Notes: a model not told the origin generated them from the sequence alone. A stretch of DNA of 64,000 bases from Halosolutus halophilus (GCF_022869805.1 NZ_CP094974.1:62001-126000); one strand, 5' to 3'; numbered from the stretch's first letter, positions 50,351 through 59,734 are shown. Translations and numbers: made by a program.

Positions 50351-51739
50351 ATGACCGACACCGACGCCCTGTACGCCGTCTCGCCCCTCGACGGCCGCTA
50401 CGGTAGCCGGACCGCGCCGCTGTCACCGTACGCCAGCGAAGCCGCGCTCATGCGGGCCCGCGTCCGCGTCGAGGTCGAGTACCTGATCGCCCTCGCGGAC
50501 CTGGGGGCGACGCCGCTCGAACTCGACATCGACGATCGCGAACACCTCCGCGGACTGTACAAACACTTCGCCGAAGAGGACGCCCAGTTGATCAAGAAAC
50601 TCGAGACGGAGGGCCACGCCGGCTTCGATGCGACGAACCACGACGTCAAGGCGGTCGAGTACTTCGTCCGCCACCGGCTCCCGGAAGACAGCGACGCCTC
50701 GGCGTGGATTCACTTCGGCCTGACCAGCGAGGACGTGAACAACCTCGCCCACCGCCTGCTCGTTCGCGACGCCGTCGACGAGGTGCTCCTGCCGGAACTG
50801 TACGCGGTGCAGGACGCCCTCGCAGACATGGCGCGGGAGTACCGGGACCTTCCGATGCTCGCGCGAACGCACGGCCAGCCCGCGACCCCGACGACGTTCG
50901 GCAAGGAGATGGCCGTCTACGCCGCCCGCCTCGGCCGCGCGACGGGCCGAATCCGCGTGGCGACGGACGGACTCCGTGGCAAACTCGGCGGCGCCTCCGG
51001 AACCTACGCCGCCCACGTCGCAGCCTATCCCGACGTCGACTGGCGGGATTTCGCCGAGGCGATCGTCACCGGGCTCGGCCTCGAGTTCGAACCCCTCACC
51101 ACGCAGGTCAACCCCTGTGACGATCTCGCCGCACTGTTCGACGCCGTCCGCGGCGCGAACGACGTGCTGCTCGACCTGGACCGGGATATGTGGCTCTACG
51201 TCTCCGATCGTTACCTCGGTCAGGAGGCCGTCGAGGGCGAAACCGGCTCCTCGACGATGCCCCACAAGGTCAACCCGATCGACTTCGAGAACAGCGAGGG
51301 GAACCTCTCGAAGGCCAACGCCGATCTCACCTTCCTCGCGGACTACGTGACGACCTCGCGGCTCCAGCGTGACCTCTCGGACTCGACGGTCAAGCGGAAC
51401 ATCGGCGCCGCGTTCGCGCACTGTCTGATCGGCTACGGCAAGACCGCCGCCGGCCTCTCGAAGGTCGTCCCGACCGAACAGGTCATGCGCGACGACCTGG
51501 CAGACACGCCCGAGATCATCGGCGAGGCCGTCCAGACGATCCTCCGGCGGGAGGGCCAGGAAGACGCCTACGAGCGCGTCAAGGCCGTCACCCGTGGGAA
51601 GGACGTCTCCCTCGAGGACTTCCGCGAACTGTTCGACGAACTCGACGTCGACGAGGACGTCCGCGAGGAACTGCACGCGCTCACGCCCGAGGGATACACC
51701 GGCGTCGCGAGCGACCTCGTCGACGACCTCGAACGGTAG
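50351..51739 (+). CDS. purB: Adenylosuccinate lyase
   Basis: 462 residues. Acts twice in purine synthesis (SAICAR to AICAR, adenylosuccinate to AMP). Signatures: ALYAVSPLDGRYGSRTAPLS, LARTHGQPATPTTFGKEMAV, the catalytic GSSTMPHKVNPIDFENSEGN and TSRLQRDLSDSTVKRNIGAA. Regulated divergently from purNH. TATA-like CTTTTGCGC lies 25-30 bases before the ATG at 50351, which fits homologue starts (TDTDALYAVSPLDGRYG). Confidence 0.95.
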   Translation: MTDTDALYAVSPLDGRYGSRTAPLSPYASEAALMRARVRVEVEYLIALADLGATPLELDIDDREHLRGLYKHFAEEDAQLIKKLETEGHAGFDATNHDVKAVEYFVRHRLPEDSDASAWIHFGLTSEDVNNLAHRLLVRDAVDEVLLPELYAVQDALADMAREYRDLPMLARTHGQPATPTTFGKEMAVYAARLGRATGRIRVATDGLRGKLGGASGTYAAHVAAYPDVDWRDFAEAIVTGLGLEFEPLTTQVNPCDDLAALFDAVRGANDVLLDLDRDMWLYVSDRYLGQEAVEGETGSSTMPHKVNPIDFENSEGNLSKANADLTFLADYVTTSRLQRDLSDSTVKRNIGAAFAHCLIGYGKTAAGLSKVVPTEQVMRDDLADTPEIIGEAVQTILRREGQEDAYERVKAVTRGKDVSLEDFRELFDELDVDEDVREELHALTPEGYTGVASDLVDDLER

Positions 51740-51899
51740 CGATTCCGACGCTCGTGTGTCCCGCGGCAGTCGGTACGGGAGCGGCGATTCGTTCCGAGCG
51801 CATCGGTTCGACCGCCTCGGCCGAGACGGGGAACCGATCGCCGTATCGGAGTGCTTGTAAGCCAATACGCGGTACTGCGAGCGTACGAACGCAACTGCT

Positions 51900-52787
51900 A
51901 TGAGAGGATACGTCACCCGTCGGGCCATCGACGCCGAACACGTCGGCATCGTACTGGTTCTCGTGTCGGCGGTCGGGTTCGGGACGCTCGGTATTTTCGG
52001 GATTTACGCCCAGCGGGCAAACCTCTCGATTCCGACGGTGCTCGTCTTTCGCTTTCTGCTCGCCGGTGTGCTCATCTGGGCCTTCCTCGCGTGGCGGGGG
52101 CAGGTGACGATCCTCCGCGGCCGACCGCTACTGATCGCCGTCGCACTCGGCGCGTTCGGGTATACGGCACAGAGCGGCCTCTACTTCCTCGGCCTGGAGT
52201 TCATGACCGCCGGACTGGTCGCGATCGTCCTCTACACGTACCCCGCGTTCGTCGTCGTTCTCGCGATCGTCACGATCGGCGAGCGAATGAGTCGGTCGAT
52301 GCTGGTCGCGCTCTGTCTGGCCTTCGCGGGAATCGTCCTCGTCACCGGCGCGAACCCGGCCGGTGCATCGCTGGTCGGTGTGGTCGTCGTCCTCGGCGGC
52401 GCGCTCGCGTACGCCTTCTACATCACCGGCTCGAGAGCGGTGCTCACGACGGTCGATCCGATGGTCCTGACCGCGTACGTGTTACCCGCCGCCGGCGCTT
52501 CGTACGTCGTCATCGGAACCGCGACGGGGCAACTCGAGGTCCCGACCGCACCGATTGCGTGGACGATCCTGCTCTGCATCGCCGTCTTCGCGACGGCCGT
52601 CCCGGTCGTGACGTTCTTCGCGGGGCTGAAGTACATCGGAGCCAGCCGAGCGAGCATCGTCAGCACCGTCGAACCGCCCGTCACGGTCGCCCTCGGCGCC
52701 GTGCTGTTCGCCGAACCGGTCACCCTGACGACTATCGTCGGGGGTGTGTCGATCCTGGCCGGTGTAATCGTGCTGGAACGCGAGTGA
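51900..52787 (+). CDS. EamA/DMT family transporter
   Basis: 295 residues with ten membrane segments in two EamA repeats (residues about 15-145 and 155-290). The typical patterns VLVLVSAVGFGTLGIFGIYA, VFRFLLAGVLIWAFLAWRG and the second-half LKYIGASRASIVSTVEPPVT are clear. Exports metabolites of unknown identity. The ATG at 51900 is natural. Monocistronic. Confidence 0.87.
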   Translation: MRGYVTRRAIDAEHVGIVLVLVSAVGFGTLGIFGIYAQRANLSIPTVLVFRFLLAGVLIWAFLAWRGQVTILRGRPLLIAVALGAFGYTAQSGLYFLGLEFMTAGLVAIVLYTYPAFVVVLAIVTIGERMSRSMLVALCLAFAGIVLVTGANPAGASLVGVVVVLGGALAYAFYITGSRAVLTTVDPMVLTAYVLPAAGASYVVIGTATGQLEVPTAPIAWTILLCIAVFATAVPVVTFFAGLKYIGASRASIVSTVEPPVTVALGAVLFAEPVTLTTIVGGVSILAGVIVLERE

Positions 52788-52905
52788 CGAACCGCGAACC
52801 AGCCGTCGGCTGGGCGCCTCCGATCGGGTCCGGTGGGACGAGGCGCTCGGAGACGCGACCGATCGGTTCGTCAGTTACGTCGGAACTACCGGACCGACGA
52901 CTATC

Positions 52906-52913
52906 TTTTATTA
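52906..52913 (+). promoter_or_regulatory. TATA box of the acyl-CoA ligase gene
   Basis: TTTTATTA lies about 28-30 bases before the ATG at 52942. A nested palindrome sits between it and the start. Confidence 0.6.
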
Positions 52914-52921
52914 CCTGTCAT

Positions 52922-52953
52922 GTGGTATGATGGTACGTACCATGGAATACCAC
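52922..52953. promoter_or_regulatory. Nested palindrome over the acyl-CoA ligase start
   Basis: GTGGTAT (52922-52928) and ATACCAC (52947-52953) enclose the perfect palindrome ATGGTACGTACCAT (52930-52943), at the predicted transcription and translation start. It is a strong candidate operator, or an RNA hairpin that gates translation. Confidence 0.7.
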
Positions 52954-54594
52954 CACGGGGATCGGCTCGCGCACGTGGGTGCGCTCCCGACGATGGCGGC
53001 CGATCGGTACGGGGAGAAGACGGCGTTTTCGTTCATGGGGAGCGAGCAGTCTTACGAGGAGTTCGAGTTCCAGGCCAACAGCGTCGCGAACGTTCTGGTC
53101 GACCACGGCGTGGAACCGGGCGATCGGGTCGGCCTGTTCGTCCCGAACACGACGCAGTTCCCGGCGGCGTACTTCGGGATCGTCAAGGCGGGTGCGGTCG
53201 CGACGCCGCTGAACCTGCGGATGGATCCCGATACGCTCGGGTACGTCATCCAGGACGCCGGCATCGACACGTTGATCGCCTCCGCGTTCCTCGCGGACGA
53301 GGCCCGGGAACTCGCGGCGGCCGCCGACGTCGAGACGCTGTTCCTGCCGGGCGTCGCCGACGAGGAGAGAGGGATCGTCAACTACTCGCACGCGACGATG
53401 GACGCCGACGAGGCGTTCGACCCGATCGACCGTGACGTGGACGACGTCTGCGTCCAGCCGTACACCAGCGGCACCACGGGGCGGCCGAAAGGGGTCCTGC
53501 TCAGCCACCGGAACATCCTCTCGACCCTCGAGAGCTACAGTCGGGGCGGGCTGGCGATCGACGCCGACGACTCGATCCTGCTCGTGTTGCCGATGTTCCA
53601 CATCTACGCGCTGAACGCGTTGCTCGGATCGTTCGTCTACCGCGGCGCGAAAATAGTGCTCCAGCCCGAACCCGACCCGGTCGACATGCTGACCGCGATC
53701 GACGACCACGACCTGACGAAGTTCGCCGGCGTGCCGGCGATGTACACCATGATGTTCCGGGAGTACCGCGAGAACCCCGACGAGTATGACGTCTCCTCGC
53801 TCGAGGACGTCACCTGCGCGGCCGCACCGCTTGCAGAGGAGGTCCGCCGACAGATCGAGGAGGCGTGGAACGTGCCCGTCGTCGAAGGGTGGGGAATGAC
53901 CGAGACGTCCCCTGCCGGCACCCTCGAACCGGCCCACGGGGTGCGCAAGGAAGCCGGCTGTATCGGTCCGCCGTTGCCGAACATCGAGTTGAAGATCGTC
54001 GATCCGGCGACCCGCGAGACGAAAATCGCGCCGGACGACCTCGAACCGTTTCCGGACCCGGCGATCGACTTCGACGACGAGGACGCGGTGACGGGCGAAC
54101 TCGCGATCCGCGGGCCGAACATCTTCGAGGGCTATCACAACCGCCCCGAGAAGACCGCCGAGGTGTTCGACGACGAGGGCTGGTTCTACACCGAGGACGT
54201 CGCGCGGGTCGACGAAGACGGCTACTTCTGGATGGTCGATCGGGCCGACGACATGATCATCACCGGCGGGAACAACGTCTACCCGGCGGAAGTCGAGGAC
54301 GCACTCTACGAACACCCCGACGTCGCGGAGGCCGCGGTCGTCGCCGCACCCCACGAGGTGAAAGGGGAAGCTCCGGTCGCGTTCGTCGTCTCCGAGGCGG
54401 GTGCTGACGTCTCGGAGGCCGACGTTCGCGGGTTCGCGCTCGATCGGGTCGCGACGTACGCGCATCCGCGGCGGGTCTTCGAGGTCGACGAACTCCCGCG
54501 GAGCGCGACCCAGAAGGTCCAGCGCTACGTCCTCGAAGAGGAGGTCGAGGAACGACTCGACGAACCGCTCCAGTCGAGCGAGGAAGCACTGTAG
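52942..54594 (+). CDS. Acyl-CoA synthetase (AMP-forming)
   Basis: 550 residues of the adenylate-forming superfamily. Motifs: YTSGTTGRPKGV (P-loop), WGMTETSPAGT, DGYFWMVDRADDMIITGGNN and the C-terminal catalytic Lys in RSATQKVQRYVLEEEVEERL. Activates fatty or branched acids for the acyl-CoA genes downstream. Two in-frame ATGs lie 12 and 15 bases upstream; the third, at 52942, is preferred because it is at the predicted leaderless start. The nested palindrome overlaps this region. Confidence 0.93.
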   Translation: MEYHHGDRLAHVGALPTMAADRYGEKTAFSFMGSEQSYEEFEFQANSVANVLVDHGVEPGDRVGLFVPNTTQFPAAYFGIVKAGAVATPLNLRMDPDTLGYVIQDAGIDTLIASAFLADEARELAAAADVETLFLPGVADEERGIVNYSHATMDADEAFDPIDRDVDDVCVQPYTSGTTGRPKGVLLSHRNILSTLESYSRGGLAIDADDSILLVLPMFHIYALNALLGSFVYRGAKIVLQPEPDPVDMLTAIDDHDLTKFAGVPAMYTMMFREYRENPDEYDVSSLEDVTCAAAPLAEEVRRQIEEAWNVPVVEGWGMTETSPAGTLEPAHGVRKEAGCIGPPLPNIELKIVDPATRETKIAPDDLEPFPDPAIDFDDEDAVTGELAIRGPNIFEGYHNRPEKTAEVFDDEGWFYTEDVARVDEDGYFWMVDRADDMIITGGNNVYPAEVEDALYEHPDVAEAAVVAAPHEVKGEAPVAFVVSEAGADVSEADVRGFALDRVATYAHPRRVFEVDELPRSATQKVQRYVLEEEVEERLDEPLQSSEEAL

Positions 54595-54852
54595 TTCTCG
54601 ACGACCGTGCGAAACTCCCGTTCGTTCGGCTCTGTGCTCTGTAGCAGCGTTGCTCACTACACGTGCCTATCGTCCGCCACGGGGTCTCTCAGCTACGGAT
54701 GATGGTGGCAGCGTCGTGCTGAATACGTGGCGCTTCTATACCGCCGAAACTACTGCAGGTCGTAGGGGATCTTCGCCGTTCGAATCGAGCAGTACCGGTT
54801 CACAGTCCAGGCGTCCTTTTCGGAGCAGTTCCCCACAAATCACAGCGCGTCG

Positions 54853-55122
54853 CTATTCCACGCGGACGTGACCGTCACCTCGGACGGTTACCGTGTGTCT
54901 CTCGTACTCGAACGCAACTCTCACTTCTCTCGGAGCGTGGCTGACCAGGTCGTTGAGTGCATCCGGATCGACGACCTCGGAGAGCAGGTCGAGATCCAGC
55001 GGATCGACGTTTTTCGCTCGCGCGACTTCCTCGACGACTCGCGTCGCGGGTTCGTCCCAGTTCTCTGCTCCGTCGTTCGTTCTGCAGGTGTCGATCTGCA
55101 CAATCTCCCGCACATGACACAT
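54853..55122 (-). CDS. HalOD1 output-domain protein
   Basis: 89 residues. The C-terminal part (DPLDLDLLSEVVDPDALNDL, then VRVAFEYERHTVTVRGDGHV) is the HalOD1 output domain, found fused to response regulators in haloarchaea and also alone, as here. The N-terminal part has several Cys and polar residues without an obvious motif. Function unknown. Its TATA region is A/T-rich (TTAAACAG). Confidence 0.8.
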   Translation of the reverse strand: MCHVREIVQIDTCRTNDGAENWDEPATRVVEEVARAKNVDPLDLDLLSEVVDPDALNDLVSHAPREVRVAFEYERHTVTVRGDGHVRVE

Positions 55123-55249
55123 CAAATAAACAGGTAACGATCGTTCAGCACTGTTTAATGTTGTCGCGAGAGCCGTGGAAGTCCCGCGTATCGGCGGTCT
55201 GGCGAGCATCGCCAACCGCAATTGGATCGTTCATAACAGTCAACCACAT

Positions 55250-55260
55250 TTAAATATAAG
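55250..55260 (+). promoter_or_regulatory. TATA box of the 31-residue microprotein gene
   Basis: TTTAAATATAA lies 24 bases before the ATG at 55279, the ideal spacing for a leaderless haloarchaeal transcript. This is among the best promoters in the window. Confidence 0.7.
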
Positions 55261-55278
55261 TGGTGGAATCTGCCATTG

Positions 55279-55374
55279 ATGTCCGAATCAGACACCGAAC
55301 ACGAGGCACAGGAATCGGACGCATCGAACGACGGACTTGTCGACCGAATTAAACGATTGGTCACTCGTCGGTGA
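55279..55374 (+). CDS. 31-residue microprotein, leaderless
   Basis: SESDTEHEAQESDASNDGLV followed by DRIKRLVTRR: an acidic head and a basic amphipathic tail. It starts exactly 24 bases behind a clear TATA box and ends overlapping the next gene's GTG start (GTGA), so the two are likely translated together. Too short for standard gene calling. Whether the peptide acts itself or only couples translation of the next gene is unknown. Confidence 0.6.
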   Translation: MSESDTEHEAQESDASNDGLVDRIKRLVTRR

Positions 55375-55604
55375 CCGAGGTCGGGACGAGACGAACCACT
55401 GGTCCGTTCGACCGACTACCACCGACGGTATTATTTGGTGTCAGAATGTCACCACGATCGGGATTGCTAAAGGTGAGCTGCAAACGGTGTGGAAAAGTAC
55501 AGATCGGCAGAAAGCCAAAGAAAGGCGGACTTCGACTGGTCGGCCGGCGGACCTGTCCCTGTGGTGGAACGGATTTCGTCGCCGCCAACGGCCGTCCCGA
55601 GTAG
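55371..55604 (+). CDS. Zinc-ribbon protein, GTG start
   Basis: 77 residues. CKRCGK and CPCGG form one zinc ribbon in SCKRCGKVQIGRKPKKGGLR / RRTCPCGGTDFVAANGRPE. It overlaps the upstream microprotein by four bases (GTGA). An alternative start is the ATG at 55446, just before the ribbon. A small nucleic-acid-binding role is plausible; nothing more can be said. Confidence 0.7.
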   Translation: MTEVGTRRTTGPFDRLPPTVLFGVRMSPRSGLLKVSCKRCGKVQIGRKPKKGGLRLVGRRTCPCGGTDFVAANGRPE

Positions 55605-55690
55605 CCCTTCGTTCGACGCTTCTCCAGGTTTCGAGTGAGAGCGTCTCTCGTCGGCCCGTTTCGAAGCGGGTAGAGGATTCACCACGACGT

Positions 55691-56092
55691 CTACGCCTCG
55701 AAGGCGCTCACCGTCTCGGGCCTGATCGAGATGATGACTCGTTCCGTCTCGATCGGGTTCGGATACTCCTCTTCGCCCATGTATCGCTGTGCTAACTCGT
55801 CGATGTGCTCGCGTGCACCCTCGGTCGTGAGTTCGTCGACCTCGCCCGTCACCGAGAGCATCCGGTAGGGATTGTCCGGATCGGTCATGCTGACGGCGAC
55901 CCGCGGGTCGTTGCGGGCGTTTTTCTCCTTTCGCCGATCGCGCTCGGTGTTCACGAGGAGTCGATCGGCGTCGGCGTCGTAATCGATCCACACCGGCGTC
56001 ACGTGTGGGGCGCCGTCGGGCAACAGAGTCGATACGTGGGCGAACGTCTCTTTCTCGAACAGGTCCTGAAAGTCGTCCGGGATCGATGCCAT
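55691..56092 (-). CDS. PPOX class F420-dependent enzyme
   Basis: 133 residues. A split beta-barrel flavin/F420-binding protein: PDDFQDLFEKETFAHVSTLL, PHVTPVWIDYDADADRLLVN, NARNDPRVAVSMTDPDNPYR and GEVDELTTEGAREHIDELAQ. F420-dependent reductases of this type are widespread in haloarchaea; substrates are usually unknown. The ATG at 56090-56092 fits the fold start; an extended frame runs upstream without sense. Confidence 0.85.
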   Translation of the reverse strand: MASIPDDFQDLFEKETFAHVSTLLPDGAPHVTPVWIDYDADADRLLVNTERDRRKEKNARNDPRVAVSMTDPDNPYRMLSVTGEVDELTTEGAREHIDELAQRYMGEEEYPNPIETERVIISIRPETVSAFEA

Positions 56093-56509
56093 ACTGACCG
56101 TGGTTCGTCTCCGTACTAATTTGCGTTCCCTTCGGTTGCAGATGCAGCGAACGGGTGGCCCGATCGAAACCGAGGCGAGTCGATTCAGGCGATCGATTCG
56201 TCCCGGGCACCGTCTGTCGGCCATCGCAGGCGCGTTCGTCGTCCATCACCGCGCTCGCATTGCAGAACGATACCGTTGCCTCCGACGCCGATCGGAACGT
56301 TCCAGGATCGACGGACCCATTCGGCACCGTCGGGAGTGGGGCGATCGATCGTTCTTTCGAGAGAACCGTCCCCTGGAAACGACGTATTACGCACACGCAA
56401 GAGAACCAGTAATCTCGACCTGTTTTCTGTTAGTACATGAATATACATGTGTTAGTGAATTATCATACGAGGATAATCACTGCGCAACCGTCGCAGTGAG
56501 GGTGTTCAG
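56093..56509. other. Intergenic region with two inverted repeats before the LVIVD gene
   Basis: About 415 bases. Near 56435 the sequence becomes A/T-rich and holds ACATG-AATATA-CATGT (56435-56450) and GTGAATTATC / GATAATCAC (56455-56480), both shortly before the ATG at 56510. They may be operators or a promoter with symmetry. No further gene is seen. Confidence 0.5.
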
Positions 56510-58519
56510 ATGTCAACGACAGATCCAACGGACGACGACCGGAACGCGACCGACTCCCGCTCGAGAACCGCCATATCGCGCCGATCGATGCTCGCATTGC
56601 TCGGTGTCAGCGGGACCGGCGTGATACCGTATGCCAGCCGGGCCCACCCGTCGACGGGAGTGACCGACGACTACGACGGGGAACTCGAACACAGGCTCGA
56701 CGACGTGGTTCGGGACCCCAGTCAACCGCTCATCGAACAGGACGCGGGCACCAACGACGTCGTCAGCGACGGGCCGTTCGCCGACGTCACCAAGAACCTC
56801 GCCGTCGCGGGCCGCGGAGAGCGGCTGCTCCCGAACGGGACGACGGACGTGTGGGCGCACGACGGCTACGCCTACCTCGGAACCTTCAACGAGCCGTGCG
56901 GTACCGGCGAAGGGTTCGGCGAGGATCGGCTCGTCGACGACCTGCTTGGCCCGGGAATTCCCGTCTTCGACGTCCACAACCGCAACAAGCCGGAGTACGT
57001 CGGGAGCATCCCGTCGGTCGAGGGGAGCCGGATCAACGACGTGAAAGTCGACGAGATGAACGCCGGTGATATCCTAGTCCACTCCAACGAGCCCTGTGAC
57101 GACGGGCCGGGCGGCTTCGAGGTGTACAATGTCGACGACCCGGAGAATCCGACGCATTTGGCGTCGGTGCGTATCGATGAAATCAACCCGATCAGCGACG
57201 CTCTCTTCGGCGGAGTTATCGACGTCGGCGTACACAACCTTTTCCTGTTCCAGCAGGGGGGACGCGACTACGTGTCCGCGGTGGCCGAAACGATCTTTCA
57301 CAACTTCCAGACGTGGGACATCACCGACCCCACCGACCCGCAGCGGGTGAGCGCCTGGGGTGCCGAGGAACTGTTCGACGACGGCGTCGGCGAGGAGACC
57401 GAGGACGTCAATCGGGTCCTGGAGGCCGCCCTCTGGCTGCTGGACGGGGTCGGCACCTCGCAAAACCGCTTCCTGCACGACGTCACGGTCAGCGACGACG
57501 GTACCCGCGCCTACCTCGCTAACTGGGACGCGGGGCTGGTGCTACACGACATCAGCGATCCGGCCGATCCGCAGGTACTCTCGGTCGCGATCGACCCCAC
57601 AGCGGGCGACGGCGAGGTCAACAGCCACCAGGCGTGGCCGTCCGAGGACGGTAACGTCGTCGTCGAGACCGAGGAGGACTTCGACCCGTTCGCGCTCTCG
57701 TTCGAGATCACCGAGGGGCCGAACGCCGGCGAGTACGACGCGGCCGAAGGGAACTTCACCGCTCCGATCGCCGACCTGCCCGACCAGACGCTGGCCGGCC
57801 CCACGACCTACCTGGGGCTGGCGTGCGAACCCGACGGGATCCCCGAGGCAACCGACGACGGCGAAATCGCGGTCATCCTCCGCGGCGAGTGTCGCTTCGA
57901 TCGCAAGGCCGAGATCGCGATCGACGCCGGCTACGATGGGATGGTGGTGGTCAACGAACCCGGTGACGATTCGCTGACCACCATGGGCGGCGATCCGCGC
58001 GACATCCCGGGCCTGTTCGTCGGTCACTCCACCGGCCTGGAGATCTTCGACGCTGACAGCGTCGCGGACCTCGAGGTCGGCGACACCGGCGCGAGTATCG
58101 AGGCGACGGTCGTACCCGAACGCTGGGGGAACGTACGTATCTGGGACTACTCCGACGAGGAGAACCCGGTGCTGGCCAGCGAGTTCGACACGCGCTGCAG
58201 CGCCGATCCGACCCACGAGGACTGCGATCCGCGAGGGACCTACTCGGTGCACAACACGATCGTCGAGGACGACAAGGCGTACTTCTCCTGGTACTCCGAC
58301 GGCGTGCTCATCCTCGACATCAGCGACCCGTACGATCCGGTCGAGACCGCCCGGTACAGCCCCGGCGGTCCCGAGTTCGAGGAACAGAACGGCGGGATCC
58401 AGGACGTCTGGGGTATCTACAAGGAGCCTCGCAAGCCCTGGCTCTACGCCTCCGATCGGAACGGCGGCCTGTACGTCCTCAAGGAGTACGGCGCCGATTC
58501 CGCGAAGGGCGGGAAGTAA
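56510..58519 (+). CDS. Tat-exported LVIVD repeat protein with a PA domain insertion
   Basis: 669 residues. A Tat signal (SRRSMLALLGVSGTGVIPYA) leads into a beta-propeller of LVIVD-type repeats, seen as repeated DISDP.DP / D.T.P.DPQ blocks (WDITDPTDPQRVSAWG, HDISDPADPQVLSVAI, LDISDPYDPVETARYS, VYNVDDPENPTHLASV). Residues about 430-525 insert a PA (protease-associated) domain (GEIAVILRGECRFDRKAEIA, DAGYDGMVVVNEPGDDSLTT). The protein has several cysteines and probably binds a partner or metal outside the cell. No catalytic motif is seen. Divergent operators near the promoter suggest regulation. Function unknown. Confidence 0.82.
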   Translation: MSTTDPTDDDRNATDSRSRTAISRRSMLALLGVSGTGVIPYASRAHPSTGVTDDYDGELEHRLDDVVRDPSQPLIEQDAGTNDVVSDGPFADVTKNLAVAGRGERLLPNGTTDVWAHDGYAYLGTFNEPCGTGEGFGEDRLVDDLLGPGIPVFDVHNRNKPEYVGSIPSVEGSRINDVKVDEMNAGDILVHSNEPCDDGPGGFEVYNVDDPENPTHLASVRIDEINPISDALFGGVIDVGVHNLFLFQQGGRDYVSAVAETIFHNFQTWDITDPTDPQRVSAWGAEELFDDGVGEETEDVNRVLEAALWLLDGVGTSQNRFLHDVTVSDDGTRAYLANWDAGLVLHDISDPADPQVLSVAIDPTAGDGEVNSHQAWPSEDGNVVVETEEDFDPFALSFEITEGPNAGEYDAAEGNFTAPIADLPDQTLAGPTTYLGLACEPDGIPEATDDGEIAVILRGECRFDRKAEIAIDAGYDGMVVVNEPGDDSLTTMGGDPRDIPGLFVGHSTGLEIFDADSVADLEVGDTGASIEATVVPERWGNVRIWDYSDEENPVLASEFDTRCSADPTHEDCDPRGTYSVHNTIVEDDKAYFSWYSDGVLILDISDPYDPVETARYSPGGPEFEEQNGGIQDVWGIYKEPRKPWLYASDRNGGLYVLKEYGADSAKGGK

Positions 58520-58567
58520 CGACTGACGACCCGTCCGCGCGGCGCCGCCGGTCTCCGAGAACGCCGC

Positions 58568-59734
58568 TCAGTACGATCGCGGCAGGCCGAGCGTGTGCTC
58601 CGCGAGGAAGTTCCGGACCATCTCGTTGGTGATCGGCACGGTCTTGAGCAGCCGGGAGTTCTGCCAGATGTCGTAGACCTCGTAGTCGGCCGAAAACCCG
58701 TTGCCGCCGTGGGTCTGGACCGCTTGGTCGGCCGCCTTCGTCGCGGCTTCGCTCGATCGGAGTTTGGCGATGTTCGCCTCCGCACCGGCGTCTTCGCCGT
58801 GGTCCCACTTCGAGGCCGCCTTGTAGGTCATCTCGCGGGCGCACATGAGTTCGGCGTAGGCGTCGGCCAACGGGTGCTGGATCGCCTGGTGGCCGCCGAT
58901 CTTCTGGCCGAAGACCGATCGCTCGTTCGCGTAGTCGACCGCGAGGTCGATCGCTCGCAGCCCGCCGCCGACCGCGCTGGCCGCGCCGGCGATCCGCTCG
59001 GTGTTCAGGGTGTCCCACAGGAGGTAGAGGCCGCCGTCTTCCGCGCCGAGGATGCGGTCCTCGTGGACCCGCAGGCCGTCGATGTCGACCTGGTACTGGG
59101 TTTCGAACCACGGCACCTCGACGTCGAGCGGGGTGAGCGAGATGCCGTCCCGCTCGGCGGGTTCGGGGACGAGGAACATCGAGACGCCGTGGGTCGGATC
59201 GTCCGGATCGAGGTCGGAGGTGCGGGCGATCAACAGCATCTCGTCGGCGTTCTCGACGCCGCTGATCCACATCTTCTGGCCGGAGATGACGAACTCCTCG
59301 CCGTCGCGTTCGGCCGACGTATCGATGTTGATCGTGTTCGTCCCGGCCCCGGCCTCCGTGAGTCCCATACAGAAGCGCATCTCGCCGTCGGCGATCGCCG
59401 GCAGGTACCGTTCCTTCTGTTCGTCGGTGCCGTGGCGCTGGATGCTGATCCCGCCGAAGACGGGCGTGAGGACGAAGATGATCCCGCCCTGTCCGCCGCC
59501 CCGGGAGAGTTCTTCGATCACCATCGACATCTCGAGCATCCCGAGGCCGGCCCCGCCGTACTCCTCCGGGATGGTGACCCCGAGCCAGCCGTCCCGCGCG
59601 AGGTCGGCCCAGTACTCCTCCGGGAACTCCTTGCCCTCGATCCGGCCCTTCCAGTACTCCCAGTCGTAGTCGCTGGCGATGTCCCGAACGCTCTCCCGGA
59701 TCAGCCGTTGTTCCTCGGTCTCCGTATAGTCCAT
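58568..59734 (-). CDS. Acyl-CoA dehydrogenase
   Basis: 388 residues. FAD enzyme of beta-oxidation: MGLTEAGAGTNTINIDTSAE, QKMWISGVENADEMLLIART, then NERSVFGQKIGGHQAIQHPL and the end QTHGGNGFSADYEVYDIWQN. The catalytic Glu position lies in this last block. The ATG at 59732-59734 fits homologue starts (DYTETEEQRLIRESV). Divergent from the carboxyltransferase gene across 157 bases that hold a TTGGTACCAA palindrome. Confidence 0.93.
   Translation of the reverse strand: MDYTETEEQRLIRESVRDIASDYDWEYWKGRIEGKEFPEEYWADLARDGWLGVTIPEEYGGAGLGMLEMSMVIEELSRGGGQGGIIFVLTPVFGGISIQRHGTDEQKERYLPAIADGEMRFCMGLTEAGAGTNTINIDTSAERDGEEFVISGQKMWISGVENADEMLLIARTSDLDPDDPTHGVSMFLVPEPAERDGISLTPLDVEVPWFETQYQVDIDGLRVHEDRILGAEDGGLYLLWDTLNTERIAGAASAVGGGLRAIDLAVDYANERSVFGQKIGGHQAIQHPLADAYAELMCAREMTYKAASKWDHGEDAGAEANIAKLRSSEAATKAADQAVQTHGGNGFSADYEVYDIWQNSRLLKTVPITNEMVRNFLAEHTLGLPRSY

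Noticed and set aside
54595-54852. Short gap behind the acyl-CoA ligase
   Set aside because: About 260 bases with only noise frames; no hairpin, repeat or gene found.
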